Source of the DNA: CAUZIR01 sp965250195
GTDB lineage: Bacteria; Chloroflexota; Dehalococcoidia; Lucifugimonadales; UBA2962
Direction: 5' to 3'
Assembly: GCA_965250195.1 (NCBI GenBank)
Contig: OZ252295.1
Location: forward strand, 620,001-684,000
Length of the DNA: 64,000 nucleotides
Positions 35,619 through 44,346 of this stretch are shown here, piece by piece. Below the pieces are notes generated by a model, which saw only the letters and a program-made list of their open reading frames with translations, was not told where the DNA came from and did no database searches. How positions within the stretch are numbered: the first letter of the stretch is position 1; every line of letters starts with the position of its first letter. The position numbers were made by a program, and so were the translations under genes.

Positions 35619-36878
35619 CTAGGAGATCACGCCCGCGTCTTGCAGGCCTGCGATGTCGTCCCAGCTATAGCCGTGCTCCAGTAATACCTCTTCGGTGTGC
35701 TGGCCTATTTCCGGCGCCAGGCTCCGAATCGAGGCAGGGGTTTCACTGTACCCGATCGGGTGGTTGGCCAGCTTGACTCTGCCCAGCGCCGGGTGGTCGA
35801 TCTCGACTATGTACTCGTTGGCCTGCACCTGCGGGTCGTCCCACAGTTCCATTAACCGCTGCACCGGGGCGTATATCTGGTCGCGGTTGGGCGACAGGAC
35901 CTCGTCCCACTCGGCGTATGTTCTGGTGGCGAAGGTCTCGTCAAGGATGCGGATTAGCTCCTCGTTGTTGGTCGCCCTGGCCTCGGTATTTACGAACCTC
36001 TCGTCATCGGTCAAATGGCCCAACCCGATGGCTTCGGCGAACGAGGGCCAGTAGCGGTCGGCCTCCAGGTTGGCGAGCATGAGCCAGCGCCCGTCCTTGC
36101 ACTTGTAGTAGTTGGATATGGGGTTGTAGGCCCGCGCCCTTGGCGGCTTGGCGGTCAGGTTTATCTCCGACGCCGGTTTGTGGGCGGTCAACATGCCCAT
36201 GCTCACGCTCAGGCCCTGGAGCCAGATGGAGCTGCCGAGGTGCGAAGCATCGACCCGCTGTCCGATGCCCGTGCGCTCTCTCGCTACCAAAGCTGCGAGA
36301 ACGCCCCAACTGAGCATGATGCCGCCGATCTGGTCGGAGACCACGCCCTGCACCGGGTAGGGGTCGGAGCCCTCCGGGCCGGTGGCGTACATGAGCCCGC
36401 TGCGGGCCTGGCCGACCGTGTCCAAAGCTGGCTTCTCGGCGTCCGGGCCTTCGGGTCCGTAGCCACTACCCGACCCATAAATGAGCTTCGGATTTAGCTG
36501 TTTGAGGTCTTCGTATCCGAGTCCCAGCCGCTCGGCCACGCCCTTGCGAAAGTTCTGCAGGAAGACGTCCGCATCACCTACCAGTCGGCGAACGATCTCC
36601 ACGCCCTCTGGCTGCTTTAGATCGATGGCGATGGCGCGCTTGTTGCGGTGGTTGGCCTCGAAGTAGGAGTTCCGGTCGCCCGGGAGGCTGCGGTCGATGC
36701 CGCTGACGGTGAACAGCCCCCGCCCCGGCTCACCCTCGAGCGCCTCGATCTTGATGACGTCCGCGCCCAGGTCGCCCAGCATCATGCCCGCCACCGGCCC
36801 GAACTGCCAGATCGTCCAGTCGATTACCTTGACGCCAGCCAGCGGGCCGGGCCGGGCTCCGTTCTGCGATGCGGTCAC
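35619..36878 (-). CDS. CaiB/BaiF family CoA transferase
   Basis: 419 residues. The N-terminus (GPLAGVKVIDWT, GDLGADVIKIE) and RNKRAIAIDLKQPEG are family hallmarks. The catalytic Asp is probably that in PALDTVGQARSG, and YNPISNYYKCKDGRW is the conserved second domain. It moves CoA between carboxylic acids. GTG at 36878 with AGGAGG was chosen; the longer frame would overlap the divergent ThDP gene. With the ThDP enzyme it recalls formyl-CoA:oxalate CoA transferase/oxalyl-CoA decarboxylase pairs, though the substrate is not proven. Confidence 0.9.
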   Translation of the reverse strand: MTASQNGARPGPLAGVKVIDWTIWQFGPVAGMMLGDLGADVIKIEALEGEPGRGLFTVSGIDRSLPGDRNSYFEANHRNKRAIAIDLKQPEGVEIVRRLVGDADVFLQNFRKGVAERLGLGYEDLKQLNPKLIYGSGSGYGPEGPDAEKPALDTVGQARSGLMYATGPEGSDPYPVQGVVSDQIGGIMLSWGVLAALVARERTGIGQRVDASHLGSSIWLQGLSVSMGMLTAHKPASEINLTAKPPRARAYNPISNYYKCKDGRWLMLANLEADRYWPSFAEAIGLGHLTDDERFVNTEARATNNEELIRILDETFATRTYAEWDEVLSPNRDQIYAPVQRLMELWDDPQVQANEYIVEIDHPALGRVKLANHPIGYSETPASIRSLAPEIGQHTEEVLLEHGYSWDDIAGLQDAGVIS

Positions 36879-36961
36879 CGTTCCTCCTGCTGTCTCCCCC
36901 GTTAGGCCTGTGAGGCCCGAGTTTAGCACCGGTAACCCTGCCCCGTTAGAATGGCGTCGCC

Positions 36962-38749
36962 ATGTCTGATTATTCAACTACCCCAGGTGTTTTGAGGGCC
37001 ACTTCCGGGTCCGATTCTGCTGCCGCTTCTGGGGCCGCTTCCGGGACCGTGACAGGCGCCCACGTTCTCGCCCAGACCCTGGAGAGGCTCGGCGTTATCG
37101 AGGTCTTCACGATTGCCGGTGACCACGTTCTGCCCCTGCTCGATGTCATGGCCGACGGGCCGTTCCGCATTATCGACACCCGGCACGAGTCGGCCGCCAC
37201 ACACATGGCCGACGCGTTCTGCCGGATTTCAGGCCGTCCGGGTGTGGTGATTTCCACGACGCCGGGCTTCGCCAACGTGGTACCCGCGCTGGCCAACGCG
37301 CTGCACGCCGAAGCCCCGATGCTGTCGATCTCCGGCTCCGCGCCCCTGTCCCAACTGGGCCGGGGCGCGATGCAGGAAATTGACCAGGTGGGCATGGCGC
37401 GGCCGGTAACGAAGCTGTCGGCCATGGTCACCGACCTGCGCCGCATTCCCGACACGGTCGCCCATGCCCTTCGCGTGGCCCTGGCCGGACGACGGGGTCC
37501 GGTGCACCTGACGGTCCCAGTGGATGTACAGCAGGCAGATGTGCAGCAGGCAGACGTACGGCAGGTGCCCCGGGACGCATCGGACGTGGCCTACTTACCC
37601 CTTCGCCCGCCGCCGACGACCCGCGCCAACCAGACCGCCGTGAGGGAGGCTATCAGTCTAATATCCGAGGCCCGGCAGCCGATAGCAATTGCCGGAACGG
37701 CCGCCTCATACGGCCTGTCGGGGGAGGCGCTGACACGCTTCGGGGAGACGACGCGGATTCCGGTGATGACGGAGGGGGACGCGCGAGGGCTGATTGCGGA
37801 CGACGACCCGTGGTGCGGGGGTTTTTACGATGTGGCCCTTAACCGGGCGGCCAAGCTGGTGCCCGAGGCCGACCTGGTGGTGCTGATAGGCAAGCGGCAG
37901 GACATTTCGATGGGCTACGCTTTGCCGCCCACAATTGGGCCGGACGCGAAGATCGTGCAGATCGACCCGGACGCCGGGGAGATAGGCAGGAACAGGGCAG
38001 TCGATGTGGCGCTACTGGGCGACGTGGACATGGTGCTGGGCCAGCTGGCCGACGAGGCTGCAGGCAGGCCCAGTGGCTCGGGGCCCGACCGGTCCGAGTG
38101 GCTGGAACGGATTGCCGCGGAGCGCCGGGAGATGGACGCGTGGCTGACGTCACTGGACGAGGACACGGTGCCGATTCACGCGATGTCTGTTTTCAAGGAG
38201 CTTCGGCCCCTGCTCACGGACGCCGACAGCGTGGCGTTCGACGGGGGCGACTTCGGCCACTTCGGACGCGCCTATCTGCCGGCCACGGAGCCGCTGTCCC
38301 GTCTGTACTTCTCCACCTTTGGCATGCTCGGTGCGTCTATGGGCACCGTCCTCGCCGCTAAATTGGCCCGGCCCGAAGGCAGGGCCGTCCTGGTCACCGG
38401 AGACGGGGCGTTCGGCTTTAACGCGATGGAGTTGGACACGGCCGTGCGACACAACATTCCCATAACCGTGATTGTGGGCAACGACGCGGCCTGGGGCATC
38501 GACCGACAGATACAGCTGGGAGCGTATGGGAGAGTCGTGGCGACCGACCTGCTGCCCACCCGCTACGACATCGTCGCAGAGGGTCTGGGGGCCGTCGGTT
38601 TCCATGTAACGAAGCGGCAGGAACTCGCACCAGCGCTGAAATCCGCGCTGGCCTCCAACAGGCCCACGGTGGTCAATATCGAGATAAGCAGAACGGTCAG
38701 TCCGAGGGGCCAGATGGCGGTGGAGCGCTGGAAGGCCGGAGGCAACTAG
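36962..38749 (+). CDS. Thiamine-diphosphate-dependent enzyme (acetolactate synthase / oxalyl-CoA decarboxylase superfamily)
   Basis: 595 residues in the three-domain ThDP layout. The catalytic Glu is in DTRHESAATHMADAF; the ThDP/Mg motif is VTGDGAFGFNAMELDTAV with ND in VGNDAAWG. AMQEIDQVGMARPVTK resembles oxalyl-CoA decarboxylase and 2-hydroxyacyl-CoA lyase. A 30-residue Ser/Ala/Gly-rich leader precedes the fold, and QQADVQQADVRQ at about 190 is a small internal duplication. Divergent from the CaiB/BaiF gene; followed by a VOC protein. Confidence 0.88.
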   Translation: MSDYSTTPGVLRATSGSDSAAASGAASGTVTGAHVLAQTLERLGVIEVFTIAGDHVLPLLDVMADGPFRIIDTRHESAATHMADAFCRISGRPGVVISTTPGFANVVPALANALHAEAPMLSISGSAPLSQLGRGAMQEIDQVGMARPVTKLSAMVTDLRRIPDTVAHALRVALAGRRGPVHLTVPVDVQQADVQQADVRQVPRDASDVAYLPLRPPPTTRANQTAVREAISLISEARQPIAIAGTAASYGLSGEALTRFGETTRIPVMTEGDARGLIADDDPWCGGFYDVALNRAAKLVPEADLVVLIGKRQDISMGYALPPTIGPDAKIVQIDPDAGEIGRNRAVDVALLGDVDMVLGQLADEAAGRPSGSGPDRSEWLERIAAERREMDAWLTSLDEDTVPIHAMSVFKELRPLLTDADSVAFDGGDFGHFGRAYLPATEPLSRLYFSTFGMLGASMGTVLAAKLARPEGRAVLVTGDGAFGFNAMELDTAVRHNIPITVIVGNDAAWGIDRQIQLGAYGRVVATDLLPTRYDIVAEGLGAVGFHVTKRQELAPALKSALASNRPTVVNIEISRTVSPRGQMAVERWKAGGN

Positions 38750-38778
38750 GGTGTCGAGAGCCCCGAGATTGGAGCGAA

Positions 38779-39165
38779 ATGTCTGAAACAACAGGGCGGC
38801 GAGCCGTCGGACGCATGAGAGCCATCATCATCGACGTAGAAGACGTTGACCGGGCCGCGGCGTTCTGGTCCGCCATGTTCGGCGAGGAAGCCGGGGAGCG
38901 CCGGGGCCAATACCGGACGATCGGCAAGCCCCCGACCAGCCGAACCGGTGGACCGGCGGTGGTGTTGCAGGAAGTCCCCGAACCAAAGGTCGGCAAGGCC
39001 CGATTGCACCTGGACTTCGAGTGCGAAGACCTGGACGCCGCGATCACCTTCGTAGAGGGGATCGGAGGGAGTAAGGTTCACACGCTCACCGAGGACGGCT
39101 TCTCGTTGATCGTGGCGGCCGACACGGAGGGCAACGAGTTCTGCCTGATACCGAGTACCGGGTGA
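38779..39165 (+). CDS. VOC family (glyoxalase-like) protein
   Basis: 128 residues, one vicinal-oxygen-chelate module pair: RAIIIDVEDVDRAAAFWSAMFG, LHLDFECEDLDAAITFVE and a closing DTEGNEFCLIPS. These proteins bind a metal between two beta-alpha-beta-beta-beta units. Function unspecified. SD GGAG is 5 bases before the ATG; 29 bases after the ThDP gene on the same strand. Confidence 0.82.
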   Translation: MSETTGRRAVGRMRAIIIDVEDVDRAAAFWSAMFGEEAGERRGQYRTIGKPPTSRTGGPAVVLQEVPEPKVGKARLHLDFECEDLDAAITFVEGIGGSKVHTLTEDGFSLIVAADTEGNEFCLIPSTG

Positions 39166-39196
39166 CGGACCCCTCGGTGAGGAGCCAAGAGAGAAC

Positions 39197-40279
39197 ATGA
39201 CAATCGAAAAAACCGGTTTCGAAACGTACGTGGTGGGCAGCCTGCCGCGGCCACAGTGGGTGCGCGACCTGATCGATGACCGCAAGTCGGGCGCCCTCAG
39301 CTGGCAGGCGGCCGATAAGCTGCTGGACTCGGCCGTGCCCGCCGCCATCGCCATGCAAGAGCGCGCCGGGCTCGACTACGTGTCGGACGGTGAGTGGCGG
39401 CGGGAGAGCTACGTAAAGGTGTTCGCTGACGCCGTCGGCGGCTTCGGCTACGACCTGCACACTGAGGAGGCGAGTATCAGGGTCTCGTCCCTGCCCTACC
39501 CGGCGGTGGTCGATAAGCTGAGCGCCGACCGGCCGATCGCAGTGGATGAGGCTCGGTTCCTCAAGGCCCACGCCACGGGGAAGGTCATCGTGGCCATCCC
39601 GTCGCCGTACACCATCGGCCGACGCATGTGGACGGCCGAGCACTCGACGGGCGCCTATGCAACCAGGGAAGAGTTCATCGACGCCTGCATACCAATCGTC
39701 CGCGACGAGGTCGCCCGCCTGACGGCCGAAGGAGTCGACGCCGTGCAGCTGGACAACCCCTGGCTGGCACTGCTGGTGGACGAGGCCTACCGGGAACGGG
39801 AGAACATTACGGACGTCGATCACGAGATGGAGCTGTCGGTGAACTCGGTAAACGCCGTTGTAGAAGGCGCGACGGTGCCGATCTCCGTGCACCTGTGCCA
39901 CGCTCATTTCAACCGAAAGCACGGCACGAAAGGCCCGTACGACCTGATCATGGGCGCGCTGGGGCAGATGAATGCCGATCGCTTCGCCATCGAGCTGGCC
40001 ACGCCGGACGCCGGAGGGATCGAGGCGCTCGCTCGTTTCCCCTCCAACAAGTTGTTGGGATTGGGAGTCATGGACCACACCGACAAGCATGTGGAGACGC
40101 CGGAGGAGGTGGTCGCGCGCGCCGAGGCCGCGATGCGCTACGTCGCGCCGGATAAGGTCACGCTCAACCCAGACTGCGGCTTCTCCCCGTCGAGCCAGAA
40201 CCCCATGGACATCGACGAGGCGTATCTGAAGCTGCGGGCCATGTCCGACGGCGCGGCGTTGCTCAGGGAGCGGCATTGA
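39197..40279 (+). CDS. MetE-like (cobalamin-independent methionine synthase C-terminal type) protein
   Basis: 360 residues, only the C-terminal barrel of MetE (full MetE is about 750 aa). VGSLPRP is the N-terminal motif. The Zn ligands appear as HLCHAHF (His and Cys) and LNPDCGF (Cys), with VQLDNPW and FAIELAT between. Stand-alone barrels of this type move methyl groups from other donors or act on small thiols and alkyl compounds. Sits between a VOC protein and CinA on the same strand. Confidence 0.85.
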   Translation: MTIEKTGFETYVVGSLPRPQWVRDLIDDRKSGALSWQAADKLLDSAVPAAIAMQERAGLDYVSDGEWRRESYVKVFADAVGGFGYDLHTEEASIRVSSLPYPAVVDKLSADRPIAVDEARFLKAHATGKVIVAIPSPYTIGRRMWTAEHSTGAYATREEFIDACIPIVRDEVARLTAEGVDAVQLDNPWLALLVDEAYRERENITDVDHEMELSVNSVNAVVEGATVPISVHLCHAHFNRKHGTKGPYDLIMGALGQMNADRFAIELATPDAGGIEALARFPSNKLLGLGVMDHTDKHVETPEEVVARAEAAMRYVAPDKVTLNPDCGFSPSSQNPMDIDEAYLKLRAMSDGAALLRERH

Positions 40280-40313
40280 ACGAAATGAACGAACTCAAGT
40301 GCCAGGAAGATAA

Positions 40314-41546
40314 ATGCCAAGCGCAGAACTTGTAGCTATTGGGTCTGAGCTTTTGCTCGGGCAGATTGTCGATACCAACTCGGCCTGGATGGCCCAGCGC
40401 CTTACCGCCGTGGGGGTGAACCTGTTCCATACCTCGGTGGTGGGCGATAACCCCGGGCGCATGGCGGACGTGATCGACCGGGCGCTGGACCGTGCCGATA
40501 TCGTGATTTGCGGCGGCGGGCTGGGTCCGACGCAGGACGACATCACACGAGAGGTGATCGCAGGCGCAACCGGGCGCGAGCTGGTGCTGGACAAGGGCCT
40601 GCTGGAGACGATCGAGCGCATGTTCCGCAGCCGCGGGTTCCTCATGACTAAAAACAACGAGCGCCAGGCATTCATCCCCGCCGGGTCCATCCCCATCCAC
40701 AACCCGAACGGGACGGCCCCGTCGTTTGCGGTGGAGGACCCGCGAGGCGTGGTCTTCGCGTTGCCGGGCGTGCCGTTCGAGCTCAAGTGGCTGTTCGACA
40801 ACGAGGTGGTGCCGTATATCCGCAAGCGCTATGGCCTGTCTGAAGTAATCACGTACCGTGTGCTGAAGGTCGCGCAGCTGGGGGAGAGCAACGTGGACGA
40901 CCTCATCGGCCACCTCATCGCCGGCTGTTCCAACCCGACGGTCGGCGTGCTTGCTCATCCTGGTCAAGTCGATGTGCGCATCGCCGCCAAGGCGTCGTCG
41001 ATAGAGGAGGCGAACAAGATTATCGACCCGGTCGAACAAGAGGTCAGGGGCCTGCTGGGAGACCATGTATTCGCCGTCGACGACGACAAGATGGAGGACG
41101 TGGTGGGCAGCCTGCTGGCCGAGCGCGACCTGACCATCGCCTCGTACGAGGATGTCACCCACGGCATGGTCGCCGAGCGTATGCGGGAGGCGACTCCAGA
41201 GCGCTTCATCGAAGCCGTTGTCGCCAACGGCGTCGGTCCCATCACGCGGCTGCTAAAAGGCGCCGCCGGGGGGGTGCCGAGCGACCCGGCCGCGCTGGCC
41301 GACGCCCTGGCGATGTCCGTGCGAGATCAGGCGAAGGCCGACCTCGGTGTCGCTGTTCATGGGGAACCGGATCCCGACGACCACGCCGAGAACCTGGCCA
41401 AGGGGCAGACCTACATTTCGGTGACCGACGGTGGGAACGTGCGGCGGCGCACGTTCAACCTGTCCGGCCGGGGCCGACCCGACCGCACCCGTATTAGCCT
41501 GGACGCCCTGGCGCTGGTGCGCGCGGCGCTGGTCGAGGGGTTTTAA
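40314..41546 (+). CDS. cinA: CinA family protein with degenerate C-terminal amidase domain
   Basis: 410 residues. The N-terminal MoCF/COG1058 domain is complete (IGSELLLGQIVDTNS, CGGGLGPTQDDIT, FALPGVPFELKW). In the C-terminal PncC-like NMN-amidase domain the usual ESCTGG catalytic segment is replaced by SYEDVTHG, so the nucleophilic Ser appears lost. It is probably still an ADP-ribose pyrophosphatase-like enzyme (family knowledge) without deamidase activity. ATG with AGGAAG upstream; 3 bases separate it from the following hydrolase. Confidence 0.85.
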   Translation: MPSAELVAIGSELLLGQIVDTNSAWMAQRLTAVGVNLFHTSVVGDNPGRMADVIDRALDRADIVICGGGLGPTQDDITREVIAGATGRELVLDKGLLETIERMFRSRGFLMTKNNERQAFIPAGSIPIHNPNGTAPSFAVEDPRGVVFALPGVPFELKWLFDNEVVPYIRKRYGLSEVITYRVLKVAQLGESNVDDLIGHLIAGCSNPTVGVLAHPGQVDVRIAAKASSIEEANKIIDPVEQEVRGLLGDHVFAVDDDKMEDVVGSLLAERDLTIASYEDVTHGMVAERMREATPERFIEAVVANGVGPITRLLKGAAGGVPSDPAALADALAMSVRDQAKADLGVAVHGEPDPDDHAENLAKGQTYISVTDGGNVRRRTFNLSGRGRPDRTRISLDALALVRAALVEGF

Positions 41547-41549
41547 AAA

Positions 41550-42506
41550 ATGGCAACTATTAACTCGGTTTTGGGTCCGCTCGATACGGCCGACCTGGGC
41601 TTCACCCTCTCCCACGACCACATCATCCTGTCCAGTGCGGGCATTCGGCAGGTCTACCCCGAATTCATCGATCGCGCCAAGATCACCAGGGACGCCATTG
41701 AGCACCTGACCGAGTGCAAGGCCGAGGGGGTCGACACCATCGTGGACGTGACCCCGCTGGACCTCGGTCGTGATGTCGAAGCGTTGGCGACCGTATCCGA
41801 AAAGTCAGGCGTCAACATCATCTGCTGCACCGGTATCTGGCGTGACATCCCCCGCACGTTCTGGGAGGCCGACCCCGACGACATCGCCCCGCTGTTCATC
41901 CGGGAGATCGAAGAGGGCATCGAGGGAACCGGCATCAAGGCAGGGATCATCAAGGTGGCCAACGACGCCGAGGGGGTGACGCCGGAGGGCGAGATAATCT
42001 TACGGGCCGCTGCTCGGGCATCATTGGCAACCGGCGTGCCCATATCGGCCCATAGCTGGTCGCCCGGCCGCGTGGGCTTCCAGCAGATACCGATCTTCAA
42101 GGACGAGGGACTGGACATGGCCGGAGTCTACATTGGCCATTCAAACGACACGACGGATATGGACTACCTCACCGATCTGGCCAAGCAGGGCGTGTGGATA
42201 GGCATGGACCGCACGCCGGGTTCGCCGATGAGGAAGGATTCGCCATCGGCCGAGGACCGCACCCAGACGATCAAGAAACTGGTGGACGCCGGGCACGCCG
42301 ACCGGCTCATGGTGGGCCACGACTGGTCCGTCTATCTGGGCACCGGCGGCGAGTCCACCCGGCGCATCTATGACGAGCACAACCCCGACGGGTTCCTCTA
42401 CATAACCCGCCGCCAGCTACCCAGACTGCGCGAACTGAGTGTAGCCGAAAGCGACATACACCGCATCACGGTGGACAACCCGCGCCGGTTCTTTTCAGGA
42501 CAATAA
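41550..42506 (+). CDS. Phosphotriesterase-family metal-dependent hydrolase
   Basis: 318 residues, complete. Metal ligands in order: HxH in LSHDHII, bridging Lys in AGIIKVAND, His in ISAHSW, His in YIGHSND and Asp in MVGHDWSV. Unlike the partial homolog at the start of the window, this one keeps the Lys that is carbamylated. Lactonase or esterase activity on an unknown substrate. Starts 3 bases after cinA and ends just before a strong hairpin. Confidence 0.87.
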   Translation: MATINSVLGPLDTADLGFTLSHDHIILSSAGIRQVYPEFIDRAKITRDAIEHLTECKAEGVDTIVDVTPLDLGRDVEALATVSEKSGVNIICCTGIWRDIPRTFWEADPDDIAPLFIREIEEGIEGTGIKAGIIKVANDAEGVTPEGEIILRAAARASLATGVPISAHSWSPGRVGFQQIPIFKDEGLDMAGVYIGHSNDTTDMDYLTDLAKQGVWIGMDRTPGSPMRKDSPSAEDRTQTIKKLVDAGHADRLMVGHDWSVYLGTGGESTRRIYDEHNPDGFLYITRRQLPRLRELSVAESDIHRITVDNPRRFFSGQ

Positions 42507-42509
42507 GAA

Positions 42510-42533
42510 AGGCCCCGCCAAAAGGCGGGGCCT
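42510..42533 (-). terminator. Rho-independent terminator
   Basis: AGGCCCCGCC, AAAA, GGCGGGGCCT: a perfect 10-bp stem. On the minus strand it is followed by TTCTT, on the + strand only by TAGG, so it best ends a leftward transcript, though it also sits 3 bases after the rightward hydrolase gene. Confidence 0.87.
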
Positions 42534-42635
42534 TAGGAGGTGATCCAGGGAACACCTACCGGGAGCACCTCCAAGTACTACTGTCCAATGCGCATAACCT
42601 CCTTTCTGTAAGCAGCCCAAGCCCCCCGTACATTC

Positions 42636-42651
42636 ACTGGCGATCGCCAGT
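42636..42651. repeat. 16-bp perfect palindrome
   Basis: ACTGGCGATCGCCAGT, containing GCGATCGC, lies 30 bases downstream of the minus-strand -10 box. It could be an operator or the first hairpin of the candidate small RNA. Confidence 0.5.
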
Positions 42652-42680
42652 TCCGCCAACGTCCCGTGCCTACAAATCGG

Positions 42681-42686
42681 ATTATA
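42681..42686 (-). promoter_or_regulatory. -10 box TATAAT
   Basis: Perfect TATAAT reading leftwards, with no good -35 hexamer at 16-18 bases (TTCCCT or TCCCTT). It is 54 bases past the amidase stop and cannot serve any downstream protein gene on that strand. Confidence 0.45.
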
Positions 42687-42739
42687 AACGCCCCCGGTCC
42701 AGCAAGGGAACGTCGCGTGCACCCACCTGTCCGTAAGAC

Positions 42740-44143
42740 CTAAAGAGCCGGGCGGCGCAGGTGGTGATCGGTCGCCTGCTCGTAGGCATAGGCGGCCCGC
42801 AAGATGGTGGCCTCCTCGAACGGCCGACCGGCTAACTGCAACCCGGACGGCAACCCCGCTTTCGTAAAGCCACAAGGCACCGAGATGGCCGGGAGGCCCG
42901 TGAGGTTGTAGGGACCCGTATAACTGGGCATCGTTGTGACGGCAGTTCCTGGCCCGTCGTCGTGCCTCGGCGCTACTACCGCGAAGGTCGGTGAGGCGAT
43001 CATGTCTACGCTCGTCAGCGCCTCAGCGTACTGGCGTTTAAGCACGTTGCGGGCCCGCTGGGCTCCGACGTACTCGGCCATGGAGAAAAGCCCCCCTACA
43101 CGAAACTCCGCCCTGTTCAGGTCGCCGTACAGTCCCGGCCGTTCGGCCAAATTACGTTCATGGAATGCGTAACCTTCTCCCAGCAAGATCACCAGGGCCG
43201 CGGCATCGGAAATTTCCAGCGCCGGGATTGTTATCCCCTCTACTTTTGCCCCCAGCTTCTCCAATTCCCCGATGGCCTTTTCGGCCAGCTCCAGGGGTTC
43301 GGGTTGTACGAATGGCATGTCTCCGTCAAAGAAGAAGTGGCGCGGGACGCCGACTCGCAGTCCCTCGATGCCGCCCCCTAAAGCGCTGGCGTAGTCGGGC
43401 ACCGGCTCGCCGGAGCTGGTCGGGTCATCCGGGTCGTACCCGGCGACGGCTCCGAGCATGAGCGCAGCGTCTTCCACTGTCCGGGTTATCGGCCCGGCGT
43501 GGTCCAGCGTCCAGCTAAGGGGCAGGACGCCGTGGCGGGACACGCGCCCGTAGGTCGCCTTGAGGCCGACCACGTTGCAGAACGCCGCCGGGGCCCGGAT
43601 CGAGCCCCGCGTGCATGAGCCCATTGTGCCCATGGCCAGCCCGGCCGATGCCGCCACGGCGGAACCGTTGGAGGAGCCGCCTGCGCCGTGCTCCAGGTTC
43701 CACGGATTGTTGGGGATGGGATATCCGTTGGACGGGTCCGGCCCCCCGGCGGCGTTCTCGCTCATGGCCAGCTTGCCCAGCAGCACCGCACCCGCCTCGC
43801 GGAGCCGGGCGGCGACGGTGCCGTCCGACTCCGGCACCCGATCGGCAAACACGCGGGAGCCAGAGGTGGTGGCGACACCGCCGGTGTCGAAAAGGTCCTT
43901 GAGGGCGATGGGGATGCCGTGCAGCGGGCCCCTGCGCTCGCCCGCGACCAGCTCGGCCTCGGCATGAGCCGCCTGCTCCATCGCAAGGTCCGCGGTAACG
44001 GTGATGTATGCGTTCAGCTTCGGGTCGAGTTTTTCGATACGGTCCAAAAAGGCCCTGGTCAGTTCGACGGGGGACAGGGACCCGTTTTCGATCAGGCGTC
44101 CGGCCTCGGCGATCGCCAGGTGGTGCAAAGGGGTGGTCGTCAA
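42740..44143 (-). CDS. Amidase (amidase signature / GatA family)
   Basis: 467 residues. The catalytic Lys is in PIALKDLFDTGG, the Ser-rich loop is GAGGSSNGSAVAASAG, and the nucleophile region is GSCTRGSIRAPAAF, where the usual DTGGS is CTRGS; the Ser itself is kept. It hydrolyses amide bonds or, in complexes, works as an amidotransferase. The TTG start overlaps the stop of the GatC-like gene (TTGA), so the two are translationally coupled, and no GatB is present. An acid-amide catabolic role with the enolase-type dehydratase is plausible. Confidence 0.9.
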   Translation of the reverse strand: MTTTPLHHLAIAEAGRLIENGSLSPVELTRAFLDRIEKLDPKLNAYITVTADLAMEQAAHAEAELVAGERRGPLHGIPIALKDLFDTGGVATTSGSRVFADRVPESDGTVAARLREAGAVLLGKLAMSENAAGGPDPSNGYPIPNNPWNLEHGAGGSSNGSAVAASAGLAMGTMGSCTRGSIRAPAAFCNVVGLKATYGRVSRHGVLPLSWTLDHAGPITRTVEDAALMLGAVAGYDPDDPTSSGEPVPDYASALGGGIEGLRVGVPRHFFFDGDMPFVQPEPLELAEKAIGELEKLGAKVEGITIPALEISDAAALVILLGEGYAFHERNLAERPGLYGDLNRAEFRVGGLFSMAEYVGAQRARNVLKRQYAEALTSVDMIASPTFAVVAPRHDDGPGTAVTTMPSYTGPYNLTGLPAISVPCGFTKAGLPSGLQLAGRPFEEATILRAAYAYEQATDHHLRRPAL

Positions 44144-44337
44144 GACCGGTCCCGGGTTGGCTCTGGCTCGGGGGAGAAGGCGATGGCCATCTCGTCGTCA
44201 GCAAGTTCGAGATCGCGAAGCGGCCGAAGGACGTCCATCGCCGCCTCGAACCGGGCCTTCAAATCGGCGAACTCGGCATCATCGAGGCTGAACCCGGCCC
44301 TGTCGGTCAGGGCCTTAAAGTGGGCATCGTCCATCAT
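44140..44337 (-). CDS. GatC-like small subunit
   Basis: 65 residues, acidic and helical (DDAEFADLKARFEAAMDVLRPL), resembling the AtzG/GatC-type partners that wrap around amidases. It has AGGAGG before the ATG and overlaps the amidase start by four bases. Its likely role is to stabilise that amidase. GatC proper is longer (about 95 aa), so this is a reduced relative. Confidence 0.72.
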   Translation of the reverse strand: MMDDAHFKALTDRAGFSLDDAEFADLKARFEAAMDVLRPLRDLELADDEMAIAFSPEPEPTRDRS

Positions 44338-44346
44338 CGCCTCCTA

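Larger units (their letters stand above)
42505..42674 (-). ncRNA. Candidate small RNA with an anti-Shine-Dalgarno segment
   Basis: In the 233-base gap between the phosphotriesterase and amidase genes the minus strand has, in order: a perfect -10 TATAAT (42681-42686), a 16-bp palindrome (42636-42651), AAAGGAGGTT, GGAGGTG, then TGGATCACCTCCT (42535-42547), identical to the last bases of typical bacterial 16S rRNA, and a 10-bp terminator with a T-rich tail. GGAGGTG and CACCTCC can pair, as can AGGAGGT and ACCTCCT, giving alternative hairpins. The middle does not match 16S, so this is not an rRNA gene. No ORF beyond a five-codon ATG...TAG is present. Confidence 0.35.

Noticed and set aside
42535..42595. 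A 20-codon peptide gene read through an internal TAG (minus strand, MRIGQ-stop-YLEV...)
   Set aside because: The GGAGG-to-ATG spacing is only 2 bases and TAG is a normal stop in this genome.
42535..42690. A truncated 16S rRNA gene
   Set aside because: Only the last 13 bases match; the helix-45 region and everything upstream differ, and the space is too short for a 16S gene.
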